Position numbers and translations under genes: made by a program | The notes under the pieces: generated by a model | Seen by the model: the letters and a program-made list of their open reading frames with translations, nothing else | What the model was told of the DNA's origin: nothing | Database searches by the model: none | Assembly (NCBI RefSeq): GCF_000334455.1 | Contig: NZ_BANX01000002.1 | Location: 186,001 to 250,000 of the forward strand | Source: Gordonia soli NBRC 108243 | GTDB lineage: Bacteria; Actinomycetota; Actinomycetes; Mycobacteriales; Mycobacteriaceae | Length of the DNA stretch: 64,000 nucleotides | Direction: 5' to 3' | Shown: one piece after another, positions 25,808 through 34,502 of the stretch | Layout: every line of letters begins with the position of its first letter | Position numbering within the stretch: position 1 is the first letter of the stretch

Positions 25808-26524
25808 GTGCGCTCAGGCAGAGATGTGTCCGCCGCCGGTCCGCGCGGCGGCATCGGACTGGACGAAGCCCTCGATGTCACACGGACCGGTGACGTGTGG
25901 CTGTTCCGCGGCCGGTCCGGACCGGACCGGGCCATCCGGACGCTGACCAACGCCCCCGTCAACCACGTCGCGATGACCGTGGCCATCGACGATCTGCCTC
26001 CTCTGCTGTGGCATGCCGAGCTCGGGGATCGGCTCACCGACGTGTGGACCGGCACCCGTCATCGCGGCGTCCAGCTGCACGATGCGCGCGAGGCCGTGCT
26101 GCAGTGGGCGGAGCGGTACGGGCAGGATTGCTGGCTGCGCCAGCTGACCCCGGAGGTGTCGACCGAGCAGGAGGACGCTCTCCTGAAGGTCATCGCCCGC
26201 CTCGACGGCACACCTTTCCCGTCGACCGCGCGTCTGGCCGGCCGCTGGTTCCGTGGTCGTGTGCCGACCGGTCTCGATGTCGTCCGTGGGGTGCCCTTTC
26301 TCGATCGCCTCGCCCGCGAGCGACGGGCGGAGAAACGTGCCGACGTCGCGAGCCTGCAGGCCGCGTACTGCGCCGAGGTGGTGGCGATCACCTACGCGGA
26401 GATCGGCCTGATCCATGACGACAAGAACTCGAACTGGTTCGACCCGGGACGATTCTGGAGCGGTGACGAACTTCCGTTGACACATGACTTCCGTCTCAAC
26501 GAGGAGATCACGGTCAACCCGTGA
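25808..26524 (+). CDS. Permuted papain-fold (YiiX/YebB-like) cysteine hydrolase
   Basis: A 238-residue soluble protein with the order expected of circularly permuted NlpC/P60 enzymes: a histidine motif first (LTNAPVNHVAMTVAID), and the cysteine motif late (AAYCAEVVAITYAEIGLI, about residues 187-204). The N-terminal WLFRGRSGPDRAIRTL matches the start of the DUF830/YiiX group. Members cleave amide or ester bonds in lipids or peptides; substrate unknown. A GTG start is assigned; a second GTG a few codons on is possible. The upstream region is shared with the divergent PHP operon. Confidence 0.7.
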   Translation: MRSGRDVSAAGPRGGIGLDEALDVTRTGDVWLFRGRSGPDRAIRTLTNAPVNHVAMTVAIDDLPPLLWHAELGDRLTDVWTGTRHRGVQLHDAREAVLQWAERYGQDCWLRQLTPEVSTEQEDALLKVIARLDGTPFPSTARLAGRWFRGRVPTGLDVVRGVPFLDRLARERRAEKRADVASLQAAYCAEVVAITYAEIGLIHDDKNSNWFDPGRFWSGDELPLTHDFRLNEEITVNP

Positions 26525-26557
26525 CCGCTGTGTTCAACCGGTCGAGGCGGTATCGGA

Positions 26558-27145
26558 TCAGGAATCGGCGCGCGGTCGGATGCCCTCGACCGCGAGGGCG
26601 AGGAGTCGACGGGACTCGACACACGACTCCCCGAGTGCCACCATGTTGGCGAGGGTGAACACCTCGTCGACCGTCAGGTCCGCTCTGATCTCGCCGGCCT
26701 CTTGCGCCGACGCCAACAGTCCCGCCCCCACGTTCCGCAGATCGGAACAGCTGGTGAAGAGCGGACTCTCCCGATCGCGGGCCGCAGCCGTGATGACCTC
26801 CGGCAGCCCCTGATAGCTCGCCACGTGCCGCGACAGCGCGGCCAGCCAGTCGATCAGCTTCTCTCCGGGGCCGCTCGCCCCTCCTTCGCCGACGCCAGAG
26901 TCGCGATCGCCGAATTCGAGCAACCGTCCGGTCTCCTGCCGCATCGCAGCCGCGATGAGCGTCTCGCGGGTCGGGAAATGCCGGTACAGCGTCCCGGGGC
27001 CGACTCCGGCCCGCTTCGCGATCTCGTCCAGTGAGGCATCGATCCCACTCTCACGGAACGCCTCGGCCGCGGTCGACACGATCTTGTCGTAGTTCCGCCG
27101 GGCATCGGCTCGCATCGGTTTGACCGGGGCGGACGCGCTGGTCAT
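26558..27145 (-). CDS. TetR family regulator of the adjacent MFS exporter
   Basis: A 195-residue TetR protein starting at MTSASAPVKPMRADARR with an AGGAGGTG ribosome site. The HTH reads ASLDEIAKRAGVGPGTLYRHF, followed by a SBP_TetR-like C-terminal domain. The gene faces a DHA2 exporter and two CGGAG-N5-CTCC dyads lie in the 143-bp region between. It probably represses the exporter until a toxic compound binds. Confidence 0.9.
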   Translation of the reverse strand: MTSASAPVKPMRADARRNYDKIVSTAAEAFRESGIDASLDEIAKRAGVGPGTLYRHFPTRETLIAAAMRQETGRLLEFGDRDSGVGEGGASGPGEKLIDWLAALSRHVASYQGLPEVITAAARDRESPLFTSCSDLRNVGAGLLASAQEAGEIRADLTVDEVFTLANMVALGESCVESRRLLALAVEGIRPRADS

Positions 27146-27184
27146 GACACCTCCTGGCTCAGAAGAGCACACAAGTCTTGAAAA

Positions 27185-27226
27185 CGGAGCCAATCTCCGC
27201 TTTCATGTAAACGGAGTCGCTCTCCA
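27185..27226. promoter_or_regulatory. Paired operator dyads between TetR and MFS genes
   Basis: CGGAG-CCAAT-CTCCG at 27185-27199 is a perfect dyad and CGGAG-TCGCT-CTCCA at 27212-27226 differs at one base. Centres are 27 bp apart and both are preceded by AAA. They lie between the divergent starts at 27145 and 27289. Confidence 0.75.
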
Positions 27227-27288
27227 TTTGGAGGGCTTCTCCACTTATCCACCACTTTAACCGCATCGAAGACTCCCAGGGGGTAGTC

Positions 27289-28746
27289 GTGACCGAGTTG
27301 TCCCACCGAGCCGGTCGGCCGGAAGCCGATCCCGGACCGAATGCATCCCATCCCGCACACAACGACATCGACTCCATGGACAGACGGACGTGGATCGGAC
27401 TCGCCGTGGTGGTGGCGAGTCAGCTGATGATCATCCTCGACGGCACGATCGTCACCGTGGCATTGCCACGCATCCGCGACGACCTGGGATTCAGCGAGGT
27501 CTCGCAGTCCTGGGTGATGAACGCGTACGTTCTTGCCGTCGGCGGACTGCTACTGCTCGGCGGCCGCCTCGGCGATCTCATCGGTCGTCGACGTGCGCTT
27601 CTCTACGGGATCGCCGTGTTCACCGCTGCCTCTCTCCTGGGCGGACTGGCCGTCAACGCGCAGATGCTGTTGGCGGCGCGCATCCTGCAGGGTGTCGGTG
27701 CCGCCCTCGCCGCACCGACCGCACTCGGTCTGATCGTCGCCAACTTCCCGGCCGGCCCGGCGAGATCCCGCGCGATCAGTTGGTTCTCGTTGGGGGCCGC
27801 TTCCGGCGGCGCCATCGGCCTGCTCCTCGGTGGGGTGCTCACCGAGCAACTGTCGTGGCACTGGGTCATGCTGGTCAACGTCCCGATCGGTCTCGCGATC
27901 CTGGCGCTGGCCCCGCTGACCGTGGACGAGACCGACCGGCAGCGTGGACATCTCGGGATCGCCGACACAGTGTTGTCGGCCACCGGTGTCAGCGCGGTGG
28001 TCTACGGCTTCATCCGAGCATCCGAGCAATCGTGGTCCGATCCGGCGACGTTGGTCTCACTGACAGTCGGGGTCATCGCTCTCGCGGGCTTCACCATCCG
28101 GCAGCGTAGGTCCACTCATCCGCTGCTCCCGCCGCGTCTGGTGAACACCCTGCCCAAGGTCGCGCCGTACCTGGTCATGCTGCTGCTGCCCGGCGCGATG
28201 ATGGGGATGTTCACCTTCACCACGCTGCATCTGCAGGACGTGTTGCGCTACAGCGTGATCGCGTCAGGATTCGCCTTCCTCCCGTTCATGGCACTCAACA
28301 TCGGGCTGACCGTTTCCGGTGTCACTGCGCGGCTCGTCGCACGATTCGGTGCGGCGCGCATCTTGCTGGTCGGCCTGTTCCTGGCGATCGTCGGACTGCT
28401 GTGGCTGTCGCGGATCGGCCCCGACTCGTCGTTCCTGGTCGACATCCTGGCGCCATCGATGGTGATGGGCGCAGGCATCGGACTGTCGATCGTGCCGGCC
28501 AACGTCCTGGTGGTCGACAATTCACCGGAGGCTGACACCGGTGCGGCATCCGGGTTGATGCAGGCGCTGCTGCAGGTCGGCGGCGCTCTCGGCCTGGCAA
28601 CGCTGATGACAGTGTTCGGCCCACTGCAGCGCGAGGACCCGTCGGGGACGGCGACCGGGACGACAATCCTGGTGGCGTCGGCGTTCGCCGGCGTCGCCTT
28701 CGTCGCGTTGGCGATCGCGACCTTTCGAGTTGCTCGCCGTCCCTGA
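27289..28746 (+). CDS. MFS drug exporter, DHA2 (14-TM) family
   Basis: A 485-residue transporter with a GTG start and a 36-residue hydrophilic leader. The first helix contains SQLMIILDGTIVTVALP, the DHA2 motif D1, and loop 2-3 has GRLGDLIGRRRALLYG, the MFS motif A. About fourteen hydrophobic segments follow, ending in an RVARRP tail. Such pumps expel lipophilic cations, dyes or antibiotics by proton antiport. Expression is probably controlled by the divergent TetR gene through the paired CGGAG dyads. Confidence 0.93.
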   Translation: MTELSHRAGRPEADPGPNASHPAHNDIDSMDRRTWIGLAVVVASQLMIILDGTIVTVALPRIRDDLGFSEVSQSWVMNAYVLAVGGLLLLGGRLGDLIGRRRALLYGIAVFTAASLLGGLAVNAQMLLAARILQGVGAALAAPTALGLIVANFPAGPARSRAISWFSLGAASGGAIGLLLGGVLTEQLSWHWVMLVNVPIGLAILALAPLTVDETDRQRGHLGIADTVLSATGVSAVVYGFIRASEQSWSDPATLVSLTVGVIALAGFTIRQRRSTHPLLPPRLVNTLPKVAPYLVMLLLPGAMMGMFTFTTLHLQDVLRYSVIASGFAFLPFMALNIGLTVSGVTARLVARFGAARILLVGLFLAIVGLLWLSRIGPDSSFLVDILAPSMVMGAGIGLSIVPANVLVVDNSPEADTGAASGLMQALLQVGGALGLATLMTVFGPLQREDPSGTATGTTILVASAFAGVAFVALAIATFRVARRP

Positions 28747-28839
28747 CCGACCGGCCTGGTCCCGGTGGTCGGCGTGCGGCCGATCGCCGGGACCCGAGAC
28801 GCCCCTCCCCGCGCCGACTCCGTCGGCGATCGACGTGGC

Positions 28840-29322
28840 TCAGTCCAGGGTTGCGCGGAGTCGGGCGATCTCGGCGGCGAGTTCGGCGCGCACGGCGTCG
28901 TGCCGGGGGCCGAGTTGCGTTTCCGGGTCGCGCCATTGAGCTGGGTCCCGGAGCCACACCGGCATCCCGACCAGATGCGCTGGCTCCCAGTCGTATCGCG
29001 GCCAGATGTGGGCGTGGAGGAACGCGTGCGTGTTCCCCAGGATCTCCACGTTGGTCCGTCGGAATGCGGGATCCCGATCGCCGCACACGGTCGTCACCGC
29101 GGCCGCCACGAGGTCCACGTCGGCCAGGAACGCCAGTCGGTCGGGTCGCGGGAGATCGGTGAGCCGATCGATGCCCGGCGTCTTCGTCAGTGCCAGAGAG
29201 TATCCCGGCAGGAACTGGGCGTCACCGATCACCGCGAACGCGGCCTCGAGTTCGGCGATCACGGTCGGGTTGGTGCCACGGATCGCCGAACCTATCCGAT
29301 CTGCTCGCCAGTCCTCGACCAT
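28840..29322 (-). CDS. HIT-like nucleotide-binding/hydrolase protein
   Basis: A 160-residue protein starting at MVEDWRADRI with GGGGGAG upstream. The histidine-triad-like motif is HAFLHAHIWPRY, a variant of HxHxHxx in which the central residues are kept but the last position is an aromatic. The middle part (ALTKTPGIDRLTDLPRPD) fits the fold of diadenosine-polyphosphate hydrolases. It may hydrolyse dinucleotide polyphosphates or adenylylated compounds. Convergent with the MFS gene. Confidence 0.75.
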   Translation of the reverse strand: MVEDWRADRIGSAIRGTNPTVIAELEAAFAVIGDAQFLPGYSLALTKTPGIDRLTDLPRPDRLAFLADVDLVAAAVTTVCGDRDPAFRRTNVEILGNTHAFLHAHIWPRYDWEPAHLVGMPVWLRDPAQWRDPETQLGPRHDAVRAELAAEIARLRATLD

Positions 29323-29497
29323 GTCTCCCCCTGTCCTGACCGCGTGAATCGAGCCTATCGGAGCCATCCGAGATCGGAGGCCACGCACTGCAAGGATCGA
29401 AGCATTCTCGCGTATCCCGACTGCGGCATCGCACCTCCCACGCCTTCGGTCTGGGTCAGGCTACTCCGGGACCGACGACACCCGGGTCGGTGACCGC

Positions 29498-30391
29498 TCA
29501 GGAGTGTGCGTACGCGCCGTCGGCGATGTCCTGCAACAGGGTTGGACCAGTTGGGTTCCAGCCGAGCAGTTCGCGGGTCTGATCGCTCGTGCCGGTCATC
29601 TCCAGGCCGAAGAAGGCTCCGATGAAACCGAAGTGGTCGACCGCATCCTCCGGCGCCACCGCGGTGACCGGGACGTCGAGTGAGCGCCCGATCGCCTCTG
29701 CGATCTCCCGCGACCCGACCGACTCGGCGGCCGCGTGCACCCGGGTCCCACCGGGTGCGTTCTCCATCGCCGTCCGCACCAGGTGCGCGGCATCCGATCG
29801 GTGCACCGCCGACCAGGCGGTGGAGCCGTCCCCGACGTACGCCGAGACCCCGTGTCGTTTGGCCGCCGCGACGATGTACGAGATGAAACCGTGGTCACCC
29901 ATTCCGTGCACCGTGGGCGCGAACCGCGCGGCGATCACGCGCACGCCACGGTCGGCGTATTCGAGCGCCAGATTCTCTGCGCCGCCGCGCAGCGAGTCGA
30001 CGCCGACGAACGGTGACGGATCGGACTCGCTTCCCGGACCGTCCGGCCGGAGGCGGGCGAGGCCGCTCGCGACGACCAGTGGCCTGTCCGTGCCGACGAG
30101 TGCATCCGACAGCGTCTGCACGGCATAACGTTCGGCACGGTTGGACGCGGACATGTCGGCCCAGTCGTGCTTGTTCGCCAGGTGGACGACCGCCTCGGAC
30201 TCCTTCGCCCCGCGGGCCAACGCATCGAGATCGTCCAGGTCTCCGCGCAGCACCTCGACTCCCTTGGCATCGAGTGCGACGGCCGACGCATCGGAGCGCG
30301 CGAGCCCGGTCACCTGATGTCCGGCGCTCAGCAAGTCGTCGACGGTCGCGGACCCGATCCACCCACTCGCTCCGGTCACGAATACGCGCAT
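29498..30391 (-). CDS. NAD(P)-dependent epimerase/atypical SDR
   Basis: A 297-residue Rossmann protein. MRVFVTGASGWIGSATV has the extended-SDR glycine motif GxxGxxG, and GLARSD after strand 2 suggests NADPH. The following GVEVLRGDLDDLDAL is typical of the family. The normal YxxxK tyrosine is not obvious, as in several atypical members. I prefer the ATG at 30391, eight bases after AGGAGG, over the one at 30397. It faces a TetR gene across a long palindrome and is probably its regulatory target. Confidence 0.87.
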   Translation of the reverse strand: MRVFVTGASGWIGSATVDDLLSAGHQVTGLARSDASAVALDAKGVEVLRGDLDDLDALARGAKESEAVVHLANKHDWADMSASNRAERYAVQTLSDALVGTDRPLVVASGLARLRPDGPGSESDPSPFVGVDSLRGGAENLALEYADRGVRVIAARFAPTVHGMGDHGFISYIVAAAKRHGVSAYVGDGSTAWSAVHRSDAAHLVRTAMENAPGGTRVHAAAESVGSREIAEAIGRSLDVPVTAVAPEDAVDHFGFIGAFFGLEMTGTSDQTRELLGWNPTGPTLLQDIADGAYAHS

Positions 30392-30432
30392 AGTCATTAC
30401 CTCCTGTTTCGGCGTCCACCCACGGCGGTCGA

Positions 30433-30460
30433 TGTCAGCAACTGACGTCAGTTACTGACA
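30433..30460. promoter_or_regulatory. 28-bp palindromic operator
   Basis: The 28 bases have only one mismatched pair about a centre at 30446/30447. The inner core AACTGACGTCAGTT is a perfect 14-bp palindrome, flanked by TGTCAG and CTGACA. A weaker related sequence, GACGTCAGAAACTGTCAC, starts at 30478. Between divergent SDR and TetR starts, so it fits a TetR operator. Confidence 0.8.
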
Positions 30461-30510
30461 TAAGCGACGCTACGCCCGACGTCAGAAACTGTCACGTAAA
30501 ATCTGGCGGC

Positions 30511-31104
30511 ATGGCCAGATGGACACCGGGCGCGCGGGAACGCCTACAGCAGGCAGCTCTCGATCTGTTCGCCACGCACGGCTACGACAAGGTGACCGTG
30601 GCCGAGATCGCCGAGGCCGCGGGCGTCACCGAACGGACCTTCTTCCGTCACTTCGACGTCAAACGTGAAGTCCTCTTCATCGGCCAAGACGAGTTCGCCG
30701 GCGCATTCCTCACACCCATCGGCGACCTCCCCGACGAACAGACCGACCCGGGCACGATCGTGCTGGCCGCCCTCGCCGGTGCGTGCGACTTCTTCCCCGA
30801 CGACCGCCGACCGTTCTCCCGCGCACGCGACGCGATCATCGACGCCGAACCCGCCCTGCAGGAGCGCGAACTGCTCAAACTCGCCGGCCTGACCGACTCT
30901 CTCACGAGAGCGATGTCGGTCCGGGGGATCGATCCCCAGCGCGCGCGGCTGGCCGCCGAGACCGCCACCGTCGCCTTCCGCACCACATTCGCAACCTGGA
31001 TCGCCGACGGCGAGAATCGTTCTTTCCGTGCGGTCCTCGACTCGGTGCTGGCCGACCTGACCGTGCTCGCCGACGGAATGGCGGCCCACCCCCCGATTTC
31101 GTAG
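30511..31104 (+). CDS. TetR family regulator
   Basis: A 197-residue TetR protein with a canonical HTH: DLFATHGYDKVTVAEIAEAA then GVTERTFFRHFDVKREVLF. The C-terminal domain resembles the TetR_C_17 or MftR-like groups. It is divergent from the atypical SDR gene and shares with it the 28-bp palindrome. The start ATG follows TCTGGCGGC, a weak ribosome site, so leaderless or near-leaderless translation is possible. The stop codon is inside the stem of the hairpin that follows. Confidence 0.9.
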   Translation: MARWTPGARERLQQAALDLFATHGYDKVTVAEIAEAAGVTERTFFRHFDVKREVLFIGQDEFAGAFLTPIGDLPDEQTDPGTIVLAALAGACDFFPDDRRPFSRARDAIIDAEPALQERELLKLAGLTDSLTRAMSVRGIDPQRARLAAETATVAFRTTFATWIADGENRSFRAVLDSVLADLTVLADGMAAHPPIS

Positions 31105-31137
31105 AAGAAATTCCCGGATTCCGGAAACTTCTTCTAC
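31101..31137. terminator. Hairpin overlapping the TetR stop codon
   Basis: GTAGAAGAA pairs with TTCTTCTAC at the base, and TTCC/GGAA inside extends the stem after a one-base bulge. It lies between convergent genes and is unusual for its low GC content in this window. Confidence 0.6.
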
Positions 31138-31161
31138 GGATCCGCGCCGCGTGAGGGCCGC

Positions 31162-31503
31162 CTACTCCCGATTGACGGCCACCGCCGCCTGGACCAGCGC
31201 GACGAATGCCTCGGGGTCGAGGACGTCCGACTCCTTCAGGTCGATCGCACGGCGGGTGCCCGCGTCGAGACTCGCGTTGAACACCTTCGCCGGGTCGGGC
31301 AACGACGCCCCCTTGGCGAACGTCACCTTGATCTTGTCCTTGTACGTCTCAAGCGTGAGGACGAGGCCGTCCAGTGAGAACGTCGGCACCCCATCGGGAT
31401 TGGACGGCTTCCGCCACTTGACCTCTTCGGTGATATCCGGTTCGGCACGGACGATCAGTGACCGCACCTCGTCCACCCTGGTGGCCCGCCAGTCGTTGCT
31501 CAT
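31162..31503 (-). CDS. DUF1801 (YdhG-like) domain protein
   Basis: A 113-residue protein starting at MSNDWRATRVDEVR. Features of the DUF1801/YdhG fold are the early VRAEPDITEEVKWRKP, an aromatic FSLDGLVLTLETYKDKIKV strand pair, and the basic NASLDAGTRRAIDLKE. The family binds small molecules or iron-related ligands in some organisms; no activity is assigned. It lies downstream of a DHFR-like gene on the same strand (56-bp gap). Confidence 0.8.
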   Translation of the reverse strand: MSNDWRATRVDEVRSLIVRAEPDITEEVKWRKPSNPDGVPTFSLDGLVLTLETYKDKIKVTFAKGASLPDPAKVFNASLDAGTRRAIDLKESDVLDPEAFVALVQAAVAVNRE

Positions 31504-31559
31504 GGGATCACGGTAGTCCTCGCACCGTTCGATCTCACGAGTTCTGACGCGTATCGGAA

Positions 31560-32123
31560 TCAACGCCGCACGTATCGCAGCTGGGCCACACCGTCGTCGA
31601 AGACCCGATGCTCGACGAGGCGGAGATCGAGGCGGACATCCGCGGGGATTGCACGGAGCCCGGTGCCGATCACCGTCGGCACCACGAAGAACTGGAACTC
31701 CTGGACGAGACCGGCGCGGATGGCATCGGCGGCCACCGTCGGGCCGAATATCTCCACGATGCCGCGCGCCCCGTCCACGATTCGACGCAACTCGTCCAGC
31801 TCGAGAGTCGACACCAAGCGGTCCCCTTCCGCTCCGAGATCGTTCGGCCCCAACGTCGATGACACGACGATCTTGTCGAGCCCCTGCCAGCGGCGCGCGA
31901 ACTCCTGCTCCGCGGGTGTCCACTGCTCGTCGGCCGGCTGAGCGTTCCAATATTGCATCAGCGCATAGGTTCTGCGACCGAGGACCTCGGTCGAGGTCGC
32001 AGCCATCCGTTCGACATGGACATCGAACAGCTCAGCACTCGGCGCCGCCCACTGGAAATCTCCTGCGGCGTCGGCGACGAAGCCGTCGAGAGACATCGTC
32101 GCGCCATAACTCAGGGTTCCCAT
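31560..32123 (-). CDS. Dihydrofolate reductase-like (RibD C-terminal) protein
   Basis: A 187-residue protein from MGTLSYGATMSLDG, with GGAGG nine bases before the ATG. It has the RibD_C/DHFR fold: MSLDGFVAD at the N-terminus, VLGRRTYALM (NADPH-binding loop) and IVEIFGPTVAADAIRAGL, then EFQFFVVPTVIGTGLR. This family includes 5-amino-6-(ribosylamino)uracil reductases and many uncharacterised small NADPH-dependent reductases. Probably expressed with the DUF1801 gene. Confidence 0.87.
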   Translation of the reverse strand: MGTLSYGATMSLDGFVADAAGDFQWAAPSAELFDVHVERMAATSTEVLGRRTYALMQYWNAQPADEQWTPAEQEFARRWQGLDKIVVSSTLGPNDLGAEGDRLVSTLELDELRRIVDGARGIVEIFGPTVAADAIRAGLVQEFQFFVVPTVIGTGLRAIPADVRLDLRLVEHRVFDDGVAQLRYVRR

Positions 32124-32290
32124 TGCCGCAGACCTCCGTATCCGGCTCGGACTCCGTCGGACGCGACGGCCGGTGCGACACATCCGCTGGTGTCGAACCC
32201 TACGGACACCGGCGCACGACCACCGCCGATGAGCCGAACAGCCGACCCGACAGCCGCTTTCGCGGCGTGCAGTCCTACCCGTCCGACGTG

Positions 32291-33277
32291 TCAGGCGGGT
32301 TCGCGCATCACACCGACATGTCGGACGATGCCGGAGATCTTCGGGAGTTCCTTGACCGCCGACCACGTGCGCAGACCGTCGCGGCTGTCGGAGTAGAGGT
32401 ACTTGCCGCGGGTGTAGGCGTCGAAATACAGGCGCCAGACACCGTTGGGCAACTGGATCGCGGTGGGCCCCTCCACGAATGAGCCCCATCGGCCGGGAGC
32501 GACGAAGCGATACGGTCCGATCAGAGCCGGCGCGACGGCATGCTGGATGTACTTGTGCGTCTCGTTCTTGGTGAACGCGTGATACATCCCGCCCACCTTC
32601 ACGATGCTCGTGTCGATGTGGTCGGCGCCGATGCCGATCAGCGGCACGGGCGGGCTCCAGGTCCGCAACCACGGATCGAGCGCGGTCATCACATACGGGA
32701 CGAAGCCACCGCCGGTGGACATCGACAGGATGACGCTGACACGTCCGCCGTCGACAAACCACTCGGGCGCCCACGCCTTGGTGGTGAACGGCGACAGGGA
32801 CGGACCGTCACTCGAGCCTGCCGATCCGGACGAACCGGGACCGCTCGACGAGCCGCCGAGCAGACCCTTGCCGTCACCGGTGCCCGGTAAGAGGGCGCAG
32901 CACAACGGAACCGGCCAGTTGCCCTGCGGTGTCCAGGTGATGCGGTCGCGACTACGGGCGAAGCCGATGTTCGCACCGTTTCCGGTGGTGTAGGTGATGT
33001 AGTAGTACCCGTCGGTGTGGTGGAAGATGCTCGCATCGCGCACCCGTCCCGCCGGCGGTCGGTATCCCGACTTGCGAACCAGGCGGAAGTTCGTCCCGTC
33101 GCCCGACGTGTAGATGTCCATGTCGCGGTCGCTGGCGCTGCTGAAGGCCACCATCGTGTACCGCCAGCCCGACGAGGGCGCTGCGGCGACAGATCCCGCC
33201 GTCGACACCAGAAGGGCGACGACGGCGAGAATGGCAACGGCGATGACGGAGAAGAATCCCCGCTTCCTGAGGTTCAC
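32291..33277 (-). CDS. Secreted beta-propeller protein, GH43-like
   Basis: A 328-residue exported protein. I chose the GTG giving VNLRKRGFFSVIAVAIL, which has GGTGGTGGA upstream; two more GTGs lie 5-6 codons before. The signal peptide is cleaved probably after SVAAA near residue 32. Repeats typical of five-bladed propellers are visible: RVRDASIFHHTDGYYYITYT, NIGFARSRDRITWTPQG, KAWAPEWFVDG, EGPTAIQLPNGVWRLYFD and YLYSDSRDGLRTWS. These match glycoside hydrolase family 43 or related glycan-binding proteins. A Ser/Gly-rich insertion of about 25 residues sits in the second blade. Likely acts on polysaccharide outside the cell. Confidence 0.85.
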   Translation of the reverse strand: MNLRKRGFFSVIAVAILAVVALLVSTAGSVAAAPSSGWRYTMVAFSSASDRDMDIYTSGDGTNFRLVRKSGYRPPAGRVRDASIFHHTDGYYYITYTTGNGANIGFARSRDRITWTPQGNWPVPLCCALLPGTGDGKGLLGGSSSGPGSSGSAGSSDGPSLSPFTTKAWAPEWFVDGGRVSVILSMSTGGGFVPYVMTALDPWLRTWSPPVPLIGIGADHIDTSIVKVGGMYHAFTKNETHKYIQHAVAPALIGPYRFVAPGRWGSFVEGPTAIQLPNGVWRLYFDAYTRGKYLYSDSRDGLRTWSAVKELPKISGIVRHVGVMREPA

Positions 33278-33429
33278 CGATGCAGTATCCACCACCGCGC
33301 GTCCGGTGTATAGAAGGTGTGCGGTTCGGGACTGCGTCGGACTCTGTCCGCGGGGCCGGCGTGTCGACGCGGGTGAACCGACACCCGCGTGAGCGGGATC
33401 AGCCCGCGGACGCATGGGTCACCGACCGA

Positions 33430-33813
33430 TCACTGACCCGAGACCCGGACCAACCGCAGCGTCGCCGCCGCAGCGTCGTCACCGACCATCCGCGACGTCG
33501 AGCCACCGTCGCCGTACTTCGCGCGGTAGGCATCGTCGACCGCGTCCCGCAGCTCGGTCGTCCCGGCTCCGATGTCCTCGATCCGCACACCGACCTCGAC
33601 ACCGGGAACGCGGACCCGAGCACGCTCACCACGTACCGCGTCGCCGAACCAGCCGGTTTCGCGGCGGTACCAGGTACGGACGTAGACCTCGCTGTCGGCA
33701 CATACGGCCCAGATCGGCGTCCACGGCCGCACGCTGTCGTCGGCGCGAGGAACGGCGATCTCGAGCTCGCGCGCGGCATCGATGGCCGCCAACTCCTCCG
33801 GTGTCCAGGACAT
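33430..33813 (-). CDS. DUF2255 family protein
   Basis: A 127-residue soluble protein: MSWTPEELAAIDAARELEIA at the start, TPIWAVCADSEVYVRTWYRR in the middle and AVDDAYRAKYGDGG near the end. This is the pattern of DUF2255, with a split-barrel-like fold that may bind a flavin or deazaflavin nucleotide. It follows msrA by 23 bp and is likely cotranscribed. Confidence 0.8.
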   Translation of the reverse strand: MSWTPEELAAIDAARELEIAVPRADDSVRPWTPIWAVCADSEVYVRTWYRRETGWFGDAVRGERARVRVPGVEVGVRIEDIGAGTTELRDAVDDAYRAKYGDGGSTSRMVGDDAAAATLRLVRVSGQ

Positions 33814-33836
33814 CGACGATCACCCTCCTCGCGGCT

Positions 33837-34328
33837 TCAGCTGCAGTACTTGGTCAACAGTTCCCGCGGGAGGTGGCATGCGCTGTCGGGCACGCGCGCG
33901 AGCCGATCCTGGTGCTCGTCGGCGCTGCGCACGTAGTTGCCCAATGGCAGCACCTCGACCGCGATGCGATCGGCGTCGTCTCGCGCGCCGATGAACGCCC
34001 GCGCCTGGTCGAGATGAGACGGATCGTCGGAGTACACACCGGTGCGGTACTTCTCGCCCACATCCGGCCCTTGCCGGTTCACGCTGTACGGGTCGATGAT
34101 CTCGAAGAGATAGGCCATCAACTGCTCGACGCCGACGACTGTCGGATCGAACCGGGTGCGAACGCATTCCGCATACCCGTCGTAGTCTCCGTCGAGCGAC
34201 CGGCTGTTGCCGTTGACCCGCCCGGCCTCGGTGAACGTGACCCCCGGCAATGTCGTGACGAATGCCTGGACGCCCCAGAGGCAGCCGCCTGCGAGATAGA
34301 TCTCGTCGGTCTCGCACTGTTCATCCAT
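33837..34328 (-). CDS. msrA: Peptide-methionine (S)-S-oxide reductase MsrA
   Basis: A 163-residue enzyme starting at MDEQCETDEIYLAGG. The active site is GCLWG (C16), a conservative variant of GCFWG. Other family features are DYDGYAECVRTRFDPTVVG, the YRTGVYSDDPSH segment and a C-terminal cysteine in LLTKYCS that can act as the resolving residue. It repairs oxidised methionine using thioredoxin. Upstream of the DUF2255 gene. No MsrB is seen in the window. Confidence 0.92.
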   Translation of the reverse strand: MDEQCETDEIYLAGGCLWGVQAFVTTLPGVTFTEAGRVNGNSRSLDGDYDGYAECVRTRFDPTVVGVEQLMAYLFEIIDPYSVNRQGPDVGEKYRTGVYSDDPSHLDQARAFIGARDDADRIAVEVLPLGNYVRSADEHQDRLARVPDSACHLPRELLTKYCS

Positions 34329-34502
34329 ATGTCCACGGTACGGCCCGGCAGTCATCGCCGATCAGACGTCGAACCGGACTCCGCACCACTGCGCGGTCGA
34401 ACGACTCGTTTTGCCGTGCTACGCGCTCACGGTTGGCAATCGGATCAGGGTCCGCCACTGCCTGATCCTCCCGGACGAAGTCGCCTGATCCCCGAACAAG
34501 AG

